Position numbers and translations under genes: made by a program
Source: CAYOEJ01 sp964403015
GTDB taxonomy: Bacteria; Actinomycetota; Actinomycetes; Actinomycetales; Actinomycetaceae
Direction: 5' to 3'
DNA length: 13,716 bases
Assembly (NCBI GenBank): GCA_964403015.1
Contig: CAYOEJ010000040.1
Location: forward strand, 1-13,716
Shown here: positions 5,650-12,658 of the stretch, piece after piece
Position numbering within the stretch: position 1 is the first letter of the stretch
Layout of the letters: every line of letters begins with the position of its first letter
The notes under the pieces: model-generated
Told to the model about the DNA's origin: nothing
The model's input: the letters and a program-made list of their open reading frames with translations, nothing else
Databases searched by the model: none

Positions 5650-7335
5650 TCAGTTAACGGGCTGGTCTTCTGCGCGCCTAGCGATTCTCTTCGCCCAGTT
5701 CAGCATGTGCGGATGAACCGTGGTGTTGAGGGTATCCATGCCCAGTACCCAGTCCTCGGTCATGCGACCAATGGCTGCGAGGCTGTGAATTGGCCGAACG
5801 GCGTCGTCCACAACCGTCCCGTCCTCATCGGTACGAACGCCGGTGCGGGCGCCTTCCTTCTCGGGATCCGCCCAAATTCCTAAGTACTGCTCGATATCCG
5901 CCAACTCTGGATACGCGCCCGGCCAGAAACCCGAGGGCGCAAGAACCGCGTCAATGAGAGCATCCACGCGATCCGGTAGCTCAAGGGCGTCAACGCCGGA
6001 GTCGAGCCACGAGCAGTCGATGATGCCCGCGTCGATGAGCGTGAGAATCTTTTGTGCGTTGATTAGCGGAGGCCCAAACCCGTAGTTGCTCACCAGTTCG
6101 TTGATCGTGGTGAACGTGGTCCATTCCGAACGGGGCCATTCTTCTCCCGACAACTTCCCGATGAGTTCCTCGAGCAACCTAATAACCGTGCATGCAAACG
6201 CAGCGCGCGCGGTAAATGGGCGCTCGCGCTTTGTTACCTCGATAGATTCAGCGAGCTTCTTTCTGGAGAGGCCCTTGCCTGGCTCGGGGCCTTTCAAGAT
6301 ATCGTCGTAGGTGCCTTTGGGTGCGCTGATTCCCAGCTCTTCAAAGACGTCGGCGCACAGTTCCCCGATGACATCGAGAATCTCCGCAAGGGAATCGGCT
6401 CCGGCGATCTCGTCTTCGGCAATCTCCCAGCACTCGGCGTCGAGCAGGTTATCGAGCTCTTCCACCGGCGGCTTCGCATCAAGGAACATTCCTTGAAGAT
6501 CGGTGGGGTAGATGACGCCAACCTCGTTGCCCGATGGCGTGTAGACGGTGGCGTCCTCGTTGAACGAACCGCCACGGCCCTCGGTCAGCGCTAGGGCGAC
6601 GTCGATAAACGTTAGCCCCGCTCCGCGCGTCGCCACGCTCGCGTCGGCCGGGATATCGTCCAAGCGATCCAGCGGATAGGCAGATTCATACAACGTATCG
6701 GCAATCTTGTCGGTGTCCTCGCCCGCGAGGGCATCTGGCGCCGTTACCGCGTGGCCGACTGCCAGCAACAGCTCCTCGGCGACGATATCCTGATGCTCCG
6801 TAGCAATGATCCACCGGTGGGGTTCACCAGTTACCCGCTGCGCCCTGCCGTATTCGAGTAGCGAGATATTCTCCGGCAGGTTGTCGCGCACAAATTCAAT
6901 GCAGTAGCTGAAGTACTCACCGATCACGGACCTCGGCGGGAAGCTATTTTCCCACTGTTCTTGGCCGGTCTCGTTTGCCCATTCGTCGAAGTTCATACCG
7001 ACGACGGCGGTGGGGTCCGCCGTGTCGTCCTCGTCGCGCTTGGGAGGATTGTGCGAGGAAGGGTTGCTTTCCTCGACGTCGGTGGGGGTACGGCGGTAAG
7101 GACCGAAGGTATCGACGATCGCACTTCGAGCGTTCAAACGCGAAAAGTCGTCCTGATCCACCGCGAAAGGCGTACCTTGGCCCGCGACGTTGTTTCCGGC
7201 GTCGTCAAGCGCACCAAAAAGGTGGATCGTCAACGGTCCCGTGACTTCCGATGCAAGCGTCTGAACGGCTGCGATGCCGCGGGGCCCTGCGCCCACGATG
7301 GCCACATTCAACGAATCTTGCCTTTGAGACGCCAT
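5650..7335 (-). CDS. FAD/NAD(P)-binding protein of unknown function
   Basis: This is a 561-residue cytosolic protein with an N-terminal Rossmann dinucleotide site: LNVAIVGAGPRGIAAVQTLAS, with GxGxxG at residues 15-20. Further family-like features are GQGTPFAVDQDDFSRLNARSAIVDTFG (flavin-proximal loop), LLLAVGH before the middle, and RGAGLTFIDVALALTEGRGG as a second nucleotide-proximal glycine segment. This order fits the large uncharacterised FAD-NAD(P)-binding group (PF13454 type) in actinobacteria. Substrate and reaction are unknown. An acidic Asp/Glu/Pro-rich stretch lies about 90-115. ATG at 7333-7335 is chosen because AGGTGG lies 5 nt upstream; an upstream in-frame GTG overlaps that site. 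It is separated by 51 bp from the DUF2177 gene and is convergent with ispH, 41 bp apart. It may be a fourth gene of the marR operon or separately controlled. Confidence 0.82.
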   Translation of the reverse strand: MASQRQDSLNVAIVGAGPRGIAAVQTLASEVTGPLTIHLFGALDDAGNNVAGQGTPFAVDQDDFSRLNARSAIVDTFGPYRRTPTDVEESNPSSHNPPKRDEDDTADPTAVVGMNFDEWANETGQEQWENSFPPRSVIGEYFSYCIEFVRDNLPENISLLEYGRAQRVTGEPHRWIIATEHQDIVAEELLLAVGHAVTAPDALAGEDTDKIADTLYESAYPLDRLDDIPADASVATRGAGLTFIDVALALTEGRGGSFNEDATVYTPSGNEVGVIYPTDLQGMFLDAKPPVEELDNLLDAECWEIAEDEIAGADSLAEILDVIGELCADVFEELGISAPKGTYDDILKGPEPGKGLSRKKLAESIEVTKRERPFTARAAFACTVIRLLEELIGKLSGEEWPRSEWTTFTTINELVSNYGFGPPLINAQKILTLIDAGIIDCSWLDSGVDALELPDRVDALIDAVLAPSGFWPGAYPELADIEQYLGIWADPEKEGARTGVRTDEDGTVVDDAVRPIHSLAAIGRMTEDWVLGMDTLNTTVHPHMLNWAKRIARRAEDQPVN

Positions 7336-7340
7336 CGCGA

Positions 7341-7376
7341 CCACCTTTCAGCGTGGCACCCACTGCCACTAGGCAG
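7341..7376 (-). promoter_or_regulatory. Three mutually exclusive hairpins before the FAD/NAD(P) gene
   Basis: Read on the minus strand, the 51-bp leader contains three stems. Stem A is CTGCC-4 nt-GGCAG (7363-7376). Stem B is GTGGCA-5 nt-TGCCAC (7353-7369). Stem C is CCAC-8 nt-GTGG (7341-7356). B shares bases with both A and C. The 3' arm of C is part of the AGGTGG ribosome binding site. No T-run follows, so it does not look like an intrinsic terminator. Regulatory function is inference. Confidence 0.3.
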
Positions 7377-7386
7377 CTATTTTAGT

Positions 7387-7806
7387 TCACTTCTTGGGGT
7401 AAATAACCTTTCCCGCAACGGCTGCCGTGGTTGCCGTGAGGAAAGCGCCCCACGCGGTGTCAATGAGAGCGACGTTGATGGGGAAGCGGTCCATGATCGC
7501 GGCGTTCGTCATGCCGAAGGTGCCCCAGGCGAGGCCGCCCAGAACTGCGCCGTCGACGAGCCGCTGCTTGGTGGTTCGAGTGCGATCATCTGGGCGAACA
7601 ACGAGGTAGACGGTCCCGGCTAGGTGAATGATGTAGAAGGCGGCGGCTGGCGCAGCGCTGATCGTCTTGGCCATGAGGTGCGGGATCTCGTTTTCATAGA
7701 TCTTCTTGGCGAATCCGCCGATCCAAATGGCGTCGAGTACACCCGCTGTGAGGGCGCCCGCGCCCAGTGCCTTCATCCAGCGCTTCTTTGAGCCTGCATT
7801 CTTCAC
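7387..7806 (-). CDS. DUF2177 family membrane protein
   Basis: This is a 139-residue protein with about four hydrophobic segments: roughly 11-30, 46-66, 86-104 and 112-132. It matches the DUF2177 family by the motif order LDAIWIGGFAKKIYxxEIPHLM near the N-terminus, AAFYIIHLAGTVYLVVRP in the middle, then GAVLGGLAWGTFGMTNAAIM and ALIDTAWGAFLT. The family has no established function. The GTG start (7804-7806) overlaps the TGA of the acyl-CoA synthetase in a 4-bp GTGA junction, with AAAGGA upstream inside that gene, so translation is probably coupled. Co-transcription with a fatty-acid activating enzyme suggests a membrane or lipid role, but that is inference. Confidence 0.85.
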   Translation of the reverse strand: MKNAGSKKRWMKALGAGALTAGVLDAIWIGGFAKKIYENEIPHLMAKTISAAPAAAFYIIHLAGTVYLVVRPDDRTRTTKQRLVDGAVLGGLAWGTFGMTNAAIMDRFPINVALIDTAWGAFLTATTAAVAGKVIYPKK

Positions 7807-9722
7807 CGTTTGGTCCTTTCGTAAAGATCATCAACGAACTGTTGAAGTCGCGTGATCGCTTCATTTCTCTTTATTTTCAACGTGGGCGTGAGCAGCCCAG
7901 ATTCCGCAGTGACGTCAACGATCACGGTGCGGATAGCTTTGACGGTTTCAGAGCGGGCAACGGTTTCGTTGGCGCTCGCGACCAGCTTCTCGACATGGTC
8001 GACGACGGCGGGATGGTCCACTTCGACCGGCCCGTCACCTACCAGCTGGGCCATGAGATCACCGTGCTCCTCGACCCACGCTTGGAGTTCGGTCTTGTCC
8101 AAGATGATGAGCGCGCCCAGATAGGGCTTGTTTTCGCCAACCATCACGGCGTGAGCGATGAGTGGATCGTTTTCGAGTTGTGCTTCCCACCGGGCTGGCG
8201 AGACGGTCTTGCCACCGGCGGTGACCAGCACGTCCTTGAGTCGACCGTTGATGGTGAGGAAACCGTCGTCGTCCAGCAAGCCCAGATCGCCGGTATCAAA
8301 GAAGCCGTCCACGAAGGCTGCCTCGGTGTGTTCTTGCTTCACGTAGCCGTCCATGACGCCGATGCCTTTGACGAGGATGCGGCCGTCGTCGGCAATACGC
8401 ACGGTTGTGCCGGGAACCGGCTGGCCAACGGTGCCCGAGCGTATGTTGCCCGGGCGATTGCCTGCCATCGGTGCCGTGGTTTCCGTGAGCCCGTAGCCTT
8501 CCATGATCGGGATGCCCATGCCGCGAAATGCCAGCGACGTATCAGGGTTGAGTGCAGCGGCGCCGGAAAGGAGGAATTCGATGTCCCCGCCCAGAAGCTT
8601 GCGGATTCGGGCGTAGAAGAGCTTGTCGAAAACCGCGTGGCGAATGCGTAGTGAGCGGGGGATGTTTGCCAACGAGCGATTGGTGTTGGTCAACGAGTGG
8701 TTGGCGGGCTGCGGTGATGTGGAGGTGATGCCGGTGACGCCGGTGTTACTGGCGGCGGCTCGGGAACTCTCATTGCTTCGGCGATCTGCTACCTCGCAGG
8801 CTTTGCCCCAGGCGATGGCTGTCTGCTCGGCTGCCCGCCAGACTTTGCCCAGTCCTTTCTTGCGCGCTTTTCCTGCCACTGCGCCGAGGATCTTCTCCAT
8901 CACGCGTGGTACGACCACGAGGAACGTGGGTTTTAGCTCGGGCAGTGCCGCGATGAGTTCGGTGGGTTCGGACATGTGAGTAACTCTCATCCCTGCCCAC
9001 ATGCAGATCATCTGTAGCCCGCGGGCAAGGACGTGCGCGAGCGGGAGAAAGATTACCGTGCGGCCGTCCTCATTGAGCACGTCCTTCCACGCTGCTTGCA
9101 CGTTGAGAACGAGGTCCACAAAGTTGGCATGGGTGATCCGTGCGCCCTTTTGTTCGCCGGTGGTTCCAGAGGTATAGACGATGGATGCGACGTCGGTGCG
9201 TTGTGTGGCTTGGCGGCGATGTTCTAGTTCGGTGTCGAGATCATCTCTTGCAGGGCGACTGAAGTGGGAAAGTGACTGACGGGAGGTTCCTTTGAGCTGC
9301 CACGTTCCGAAGTCAGCGGATGCCTGGTCGATTTCGCTTGGGACGCCGTCGTCGACGAAAATCACTCGCACGTCGGCGTCGGCAGCAATCTCCAGAGCGC
9401 GGGGGACAGGGGTGGTTTCATAGATGGGCACGACGACGCCACCGGCACGCCAAATCGCAAACTCGGCCACGGCCCATTCGAAACTGGTGGAGGCCATGAT
9501 GGCTGCGCGGTCGCCGTGCTCGAATCCGCGATCGATGAGACCGCGGGCTACGCCATCGACGAGTTTGAGGAACTGCGGCAACGTGTAATCGCGCGTCTGC
9601 TTGCCATCTTTCGTGCGGAAGGCGATGTGACTGGGAGCTGCATTCGCACGTTCGTGAATCAAGGTGATCGTGGAATTGATATCGGGGCGTTCGACGAGAG
9701 CCGGGCAGTGTGTTTCTCGCAT
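7803..9722 (-). CDS. Long-chain acyl-CoA synthetase (AMP-dependent)
   Basis: This enzyme activates fatty acids to acyl-AMP and then acyl-CoA; it belongs to the long-chain FadD15/FAA1-like branch of the ANL superfamily. The 639 residues carry every key motif: P-loop YTSGTTGEQKG (183-193), EGYGLTETTAP (408-418), FFDTGDLG (474-481), GRLKDVLVTAGGKTVSP (493-509) and the C-terminal TPTLKIKRN with probable catalytic Lys616. The family-typical FLPLAHVLAR lies at 225-234. Residues about 313-361 form a low-complexity linker with a three-fold 7-residue repeat. ATG at 9720-9722 is chosen: GAGGTG lies 6 nt upstream and the marR stop ends 1 bp before it. A longer in-frame form would run back through marR and is rejected. 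The gene lies between marR and the DUF2177 gene in one operon; acyl-CoA or a lipid ligand controlling MarR is an attractive but unproven link. Confidence 0.93.
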   Translation of the reverse strand: MRETHCPALVERPDINSTITLIHERANAAPSHIAFRTKDGKQTRDYTLPQFLKLVDGVARGLIDRGFEHGDRAAIMASTSFEWAVAEFAIWRAGGVVVPIYETTPVPRALEIAADADVRVIFVDDGVPSEIDQASADFGTWQLKGTSRQSLSHFSRPARDDLDTELEHRRQATQRTDVASIVYTSGTTGEQKGARITHANFVDLVLNVQAAWKDVLNEDGRTVIFLPLAHVLARGLQMICMWAGMRVTHMSEPTELIAALPELKPTFLVVVPRVMEKILGAVAGKARKKGLGKVWRAAEQTAIAWGKACEVADRRSNESSRAAASNTGVTGITSTSPQPANHSLTNTNRSLANIPRSLRIRHAVFDKLFYARIRKLLGGDIEFLLSGAAALNPDTSLAFRGMGIPIMEGYGLTETTAPMAGNRPGNIRSGTVGQPVPGTTVRIADDGRILVKGIGVMDGYVKQEHTEAAFVDGFFDTGDLGLLDDDGFLTINGRLKDVLVTAGGKTVSPARWEAQLENDPLIAHAVMVGENKPYLGALIILDKTELQAWVEEHGDLMAQLVGDGPVEVDHPAVVDHVEKLVASANETVARSETVKAIRTVIVDVTAESGLLTPTLKIKRNEAITRLQQFVDDLYERTKR

Positions 9723-9723
9723 G

Positions 9724-10230
9724 TCATTCACCTCGTGGAGATTGTGGGGACTTTTCCCGCGTGGGTGCGGGAATTTCTTGGAGTTGGGCGGAGCGCTCGC
9801 GAATTGCTTCAAGCGTTGCATTGAGGAACTGCGTGACGGCCTGCTGACCTGTGGAGTCGAGATCGCGATAGGCGTCGCTTGTCGCTTCAATAATGGGTCT
9901 GAGGTGGGACATCGCGGTTTGCATCGAATCGGGATCGGGTTGGATGATCACGCGGCGGCGATCCTGCTCATCGCGGCTCCTGTGGCAATGACCCACCGCC
10001 TCGATGCGATCAACAACCACCGATGCGAGAGCCATGCTGATTCCCGAGTGTCGGGCTAGTTCGCCGACTGTCGCTTTCTCATTTTCCATCAGGTAGCTCA
10101 TCGCGCGCAGGTCAAGATCGTTGAGCTGGAGGAGGCGCGACAGTTCACGGCTCATCTCGTCTGAGGCTCGGGTGATTGCGCGCATGAGCCGTGCCGCTTC
10201 GGGCACTTCCTCTGGAATAGAGCTGCTCAT
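9724..10230 (-). CDS. MarR family transcriptional regulator
   Basis: This is a 168-residue DNA-binding regulator with the MarR winged-helix domain. Dimerisation helices (about 8-35) precede LRAMSYLMENEKATVGELARHSGISMALASVVVDRIEAVGH (41-81, helix-turn-helix; recognition helix about 65-79) and the wing RDEQDRRRVIIQ (86-97). The final 15-20 residues are polar and Pro/Ser-rich. ATG at 10228-10230 is chosen because a near-perfect inverted repeat begins 5 nt upstream. Longer forms would translate the operator and the 22-bp repeats. The stop is 1 bp from the acyl-CoA synthetase start, so marR is the first gene of that operon. It is divergent from the broken short-chain dehydrogenase. Autorepression through the inverted repeat is likely by analogy with the family; the ligand is unknown. 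Confidence 0.9.
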   Translation of the reverse strand: MSSSIPEEVPEAARLMRAITRASDEMSRELSRLLQLNDLDLRAMSYLMENEKATVGELARHSGISMALASVVVDRIEAVGHCHRSRDEQDRRRVIIQPDPDSMQTAMSHLRPIIEATSDAYRDLDSTGQQAVTQFLNATLEAIRERSAQLQEIPAPTREKSPQSPRGE

Positions 10231-10234
10231 TGAG

Positions 10235-10256
10235 TTATTCAAACATATTTGAATAA
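10235..10256. promoter_or_regulatory. Perfect inverted repeat, probable MarR operator
   Basis: The arms TTATTCAAA and TTTGAATAA are exact reverse complements separated by CATA (9 + 4 + 9 bp). AT-rich palindromes of this size next to the regulator's own start are typical MarR-family operators. It ends 5 bp before the marR ATG, so a bound dimer would block the marR-acyl-CoA synthetase-DUF2177 promoter or leader. Confidence 0.75.
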
Positions 10257-10289
10257 AATTATCTAGGGTTTGCGGACGATCGAAATCGT

Positions 10290-10377
10290 CGTTTCCAACC
10301 ATCGAACTTATCGTTTGCAACCAACGAACTCGCCGTTTCCAACCATCGAACTTATCGTTTGCAAACATCGGGGCGGG
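10290..10377 (+). repeat. Four 22-bp tandem direct repeats (iteron-like array)
   Basis: Units start at 10290, 10312, 10334 and 10356 and share the core CGTTTSCAAMCAWCG. Units 1 and 3 are identical over all 22 bp, unit 2 differs at a few positions, and unit 4 matches over its first 15 bp. A diverged extra copy may start near 10267 with a 1-nt shift. The period is about two helical turns, so bound proteins would line up on one face. The array lies between marR and the dehydrogenase gene, just upstream of the latter's likely promoter. Confidence 0.85.
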
Positions 10378-10384
10378 CGCTGTG

Positions 10385-10413
10385 TTTAAGTGGATGCAAC
10401 CGTGTATTAAATT
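10385..10413 (+). promoter_or_regulatory. Putative promoter of the dehydrogenase gene
   Basis: TTTAAG at 10385-10390 and TAAATT about 17 nt further on form a plausible but weak -35/-10 pair downstream of the 22-bp repeats. The ribosome binding site AGGAGA then lies about 5 nt before the GTG at 10445. The call rests on spacing and AT-richness only. Confidence 0.3.
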
Positions 10414-10444
10414 TTAAGAAGCACGTATTTCGATAGGAGACACT

Positions 10445-11257
10445 GTGTCAAGAATTGTTGTAGTGACCGGTGCCGGCTCAGGAATCGGTGCTATTTGTGC
10501 GAAGATCCTCCGCGATTAGGGCAATGAGGTTATTGGTCTGGACCTGAAAGGATCGGATATCGAGGTCGATCTGACGGACGCCGATGCGATTCGTCGCGCG
10601 GCCGAGCAGATCGAACACGCTCATGGCCATATTGATGGCCTGATTGCCAACGCGGGTGTCCAAACTAGCTCGTCGCTCGATTTGAAGGTGAACTTCTTCG
10701 GGGCGGTGGACACTATTCATGCCTTCCAGCCACTGCTGGCTAAATCTGATGCGGCCAGGATTTCCGTGACAGCTTCAGCTGCGAGCCTCCAGCCATCGGA
10801 TCCCGAGCTCTTGAAGCTCTTGCTCCAAGATCAGCGCGAGAATGCTTTTGCCTATGGCGACAAGCTCAAGGAACAGGGTCAAGAAGCGGGTTACGCTAAC
10901 TACGCAACGGCGAAGCGTGCGATCGCGCAGTGGGTGCGCCGGGTTGCACCGACGGACGAGTTTGCAGGTGCGGGAATCGGCATAAATGCTGTTGGGCCAG
11001 GCGTAGTTGCGACTCCGATGACCAAAGAGCTCCTCTCAACCGAAGAGGGCCGAGCGCTCGCGTTCGGAAATATGCCCGCTCCCTATAACGGTGCTCAGGA
11101 GCCGGAAGATATCGCGAATGTTCTCGTATTCCTCGTATCGAAGGAAAACAATGCGATGACCGGGCAGATTATCTACGTGGACGGCGGATTCGATTCCATT
11201 GGACGCGGCGAGGACATCTGGCATTCCCCGAAGAGCATGGATCAAAGAGCTGACTAG
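10445..11257 (+). pseudogene. Short-chain dehydrogenase/reductase with in-frame amber codon
   Basis: The gene encodes an NAD(P)-dependent oxidoreductase of the SDR family, 271 codons from GTG (AGGAGA upstream) to TAG. It is interrupted by a TAG at codon 25 (10517-10519), with the frame unbroken on both sides. Motifs are TGAGSGIG (cofactor, codons 8-15), IANAG, the catalytic Ser in SVTASAAS, YATAK (catalytic Tyr and Lys) and NAVGPGVVATPM. The layout resembles 3-alpha-hydroxysteroid dehydrogenase/carbonyl reductase of Comamonas, including a long insert before YxxxK. A single C-to-T or G-to-T change (CAG or GAG to TAG) would explain the stop. Restart downstream would lose the Rossmann motif, so product is not expected unless the stop is read through or is a sequencing error. 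It is divergent from marR, suggesting shared control. Confidence 0.85.
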
Positions 11258-11280
11258 CAGCAGATCTACTACGCAGACTT

Positions 11281-12549
11281 CTATTCGACGGATTCCTCCT
11301 CCTGTCCGTTGGCTAGCGTCCCGCGTTCCTCAGCCAGAACCGCGTGGAACTCGGGAGATGTGAAGTCGCGAATCTGGGCGGCGTCATCGGTAATAAGCCG
11401 GGCGTCGCCCAATTCGCTGCCCGAATCCTTGAAAGAGTCGAAGGATCGGGCGGTGACGAGTAGCCGCGATTCCAGTGAACTGAGCGCAGCGTTATAATGA
11501 TTCACCGAGTTTCCAAGTGATTTGCCCAGCTTGTTGAGGTGAACGACGACTGTTGAGAGCCGTTCTACCAGCGTGCGACCCAGTGCGACGATTTCGCGAG
11601 CCTCGGTGGATGCCGCCGCGGAACTCCACACGGCTGCCACCGATCGCAGCAACGCGAGAAGTGAGGAAGGAGCGGTCAGCAAAATACCTGCAGATAGCGC
11701 GTGATCGAGGAGAGTCGCATCAGCACCGATCGCTTCGGCAAGCAGTGCCTCCGAGGGAAGGAACAGTACGGTGATCTGCGGAGATTCGGGGAAGTCGCCC
11801 GCATAGTTTCGCTTAATGAGAGCGTTCACGTGGGATCGCAGTGCCTTTGCGTGCTGCTGGAGCAACTGCTGGCGTTCGCTTGCCCCATCAAGATCGGTGG
11901 GAGAGATTTCCTGGGCAAGCAAGTAGGCGTCCATCGGAACCTTGGCGTCAATGGGAATGTGGCCACCCCCTGGTAAGTGAACGATGACGTCGGGCCGGGA
12001 CGTAGACGCTTTCGTTGAATGCGGGGAGGACTCCATGAACGCCGCCGACGACACCTGCGCATCAAAATCCACCCGCTCAAGCATCCCCGCCGCCTCAATC
12101 ACGCGACGAAGCTGCACTTCACCCCAGCTGCCGCGCGCAGAGGTTGAACGAAGAGCCGCATTGAGTGACGCCGTGGTCTGGGAAAGATCCGCGCTTAGCT
12201 CGGCGTCGCGCTTCATTTGGTTGACGAGAACCGAGTGTTGGCTTGTTGTTTTCAGCTCCAAGCCCTGCACCTTGGCATTGACTTGATCAAGCTGCTTCAC
12301 GATGGGGGAGAGCGCTTGAAGCACATTGGCATCCGCGCGCGATCGCTCAATCAGCCCATTGTTTTCCTCCATGAGTCGCTCGGCACGAGCTCGCTCAGAG
12401 ATCAGTTCCTCACGCGACTGGGACAGAAGGTGGTCGCGCGAGGAAAGCTCCGCCGTCGTCGTCGATCGAGCGTAAGCCCAGCCCACAGCCGCGCCGAGCG
12501 CGATCGCCAACGCAACGATGAGAATGAGGAGCGCAATGTGAATCGTCAT
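11281..12549 (-). CDS. rmuC: DNA recombination protein RmuC
   Basis: RmuC family proteins limit recombination between inverted repeats and carry a nuclease-like domain; the exact activity is not settled. The 422-residue protein has an N-terminal membrane anchor (about 4-26), a coiled coil (about 35-130), then the RmuC domain. GSWGEVQLRRVIEAAGM lies at 140-156, RPDVIVHLPGGGHIPIDAKVPMDAY at 185-209 (the conserved DxK-type acid-lysine segment), and FLPSEALLAEA and APSSLLALLRSVAAVW follow. The order and length are as expected. The ATG at 12547-12549 has no ribosome binding site; TACCCT lies exactly 6 nt upstream, which suggests leaderless expression. The gene is convergent with the broken dehydrogenase (23 bp apart) and divergent from ychF. 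Confidence 0.93.
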   Translation of the reverse strand: MTIHIALLILIVALAIALGAAVGWAYARSTTTAELSSRDHLLSQSREELISERARAERLMEENNGLIERSRADANVLQALSPIVKQLDQVNAKVQGLELKTTSQHSVLVNQMKRDAELSADLSQTTASLNAALRSTSARGSWGEVQLRRVIEAAGMLERVDFDAQVSSAAFMESSPHSTKASTSRPDVIVHLPGGGHIPIDAKVPMDAYLLAQEISPTDLDGASERQQLLQQHAKALRSHVNALIKRNYAGDFPESPQITVLFLPSEALLAEAIGADATLLDHALSAGILLTAPSSLLALLRSVAAVWSSAAASTEAREIVALGRTLVERLSTVVVHLNKLGKSLGNSVNHYNAALSSLESRLLVTARSFDSFKDSGSELGDARLITDDAAQIRDFTSPEFHAVLAEERGTLANGQEEESVE

Positions 12550-12555
12550 GGCTCA

Positions 12556-12561
12556 AGGGTA
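12556..12561 (-). promoter_or_regulatory. Putative -10 box of a leaderless rmuC transcript
   Basis: On the minus strand TACCCT is followed by 6 nt (TGAGCC) and the ATG of rmuC. It fits TANNNT at the same distance as in xseA and ychF. No good -35 box was found. Confidence 0.5.
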
Positions 12562-12646
12562 GACCGCGCATCCGACAAGTTTTTGGCACGGTCTGTGAGT
12601 TTCGCGGCCAAACCGCGCAGATTGCGCCACGAGCAGGTGCGGCGAT

Positions 12647-12652
12647 TAGACT
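12647..12652 (+). promoter_or_regulatory. Putative -10 box of a leaderless ychF transcript
   Basis: TAGACT is followed by GGGCGC (6 nt) and the GTG of ychF. A possible -35 TTGCGC at 12622-12627 is 19 nt upstream, slightly too far. No ribosome binding site precedes the start. Confidence 0.5.
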
Positions 12653-12658
12653 GGGCGC

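Noticed and set aside
6961..7623. A 220-residue plus-strand open frame spanning the FAD protein and DUF2177 genes
   Set aside because: It crosses two well-supported minus-strand genes and their spacer, and has no domain or ribosome binding site.
7767..8651. A 294-residue plus-strand open frame opposite the acyl-CoA synthetase
   Set aside because: Long antisense frames are common opposite GC-rich genes, and all synthetase motifs lie on the other strand.
10231..10368. A longer MarR start adding 46 residues
   Set aside because: The extension would be translated from the palindrome and the 22-bp repeats and lies before the normal MarR N-terminus.
10290..10377. A CRISPR array in the 22-bp repeats
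   Set aside because: The repeats are directly adjacent with no unique spacers, and there are no cas genes nearby.
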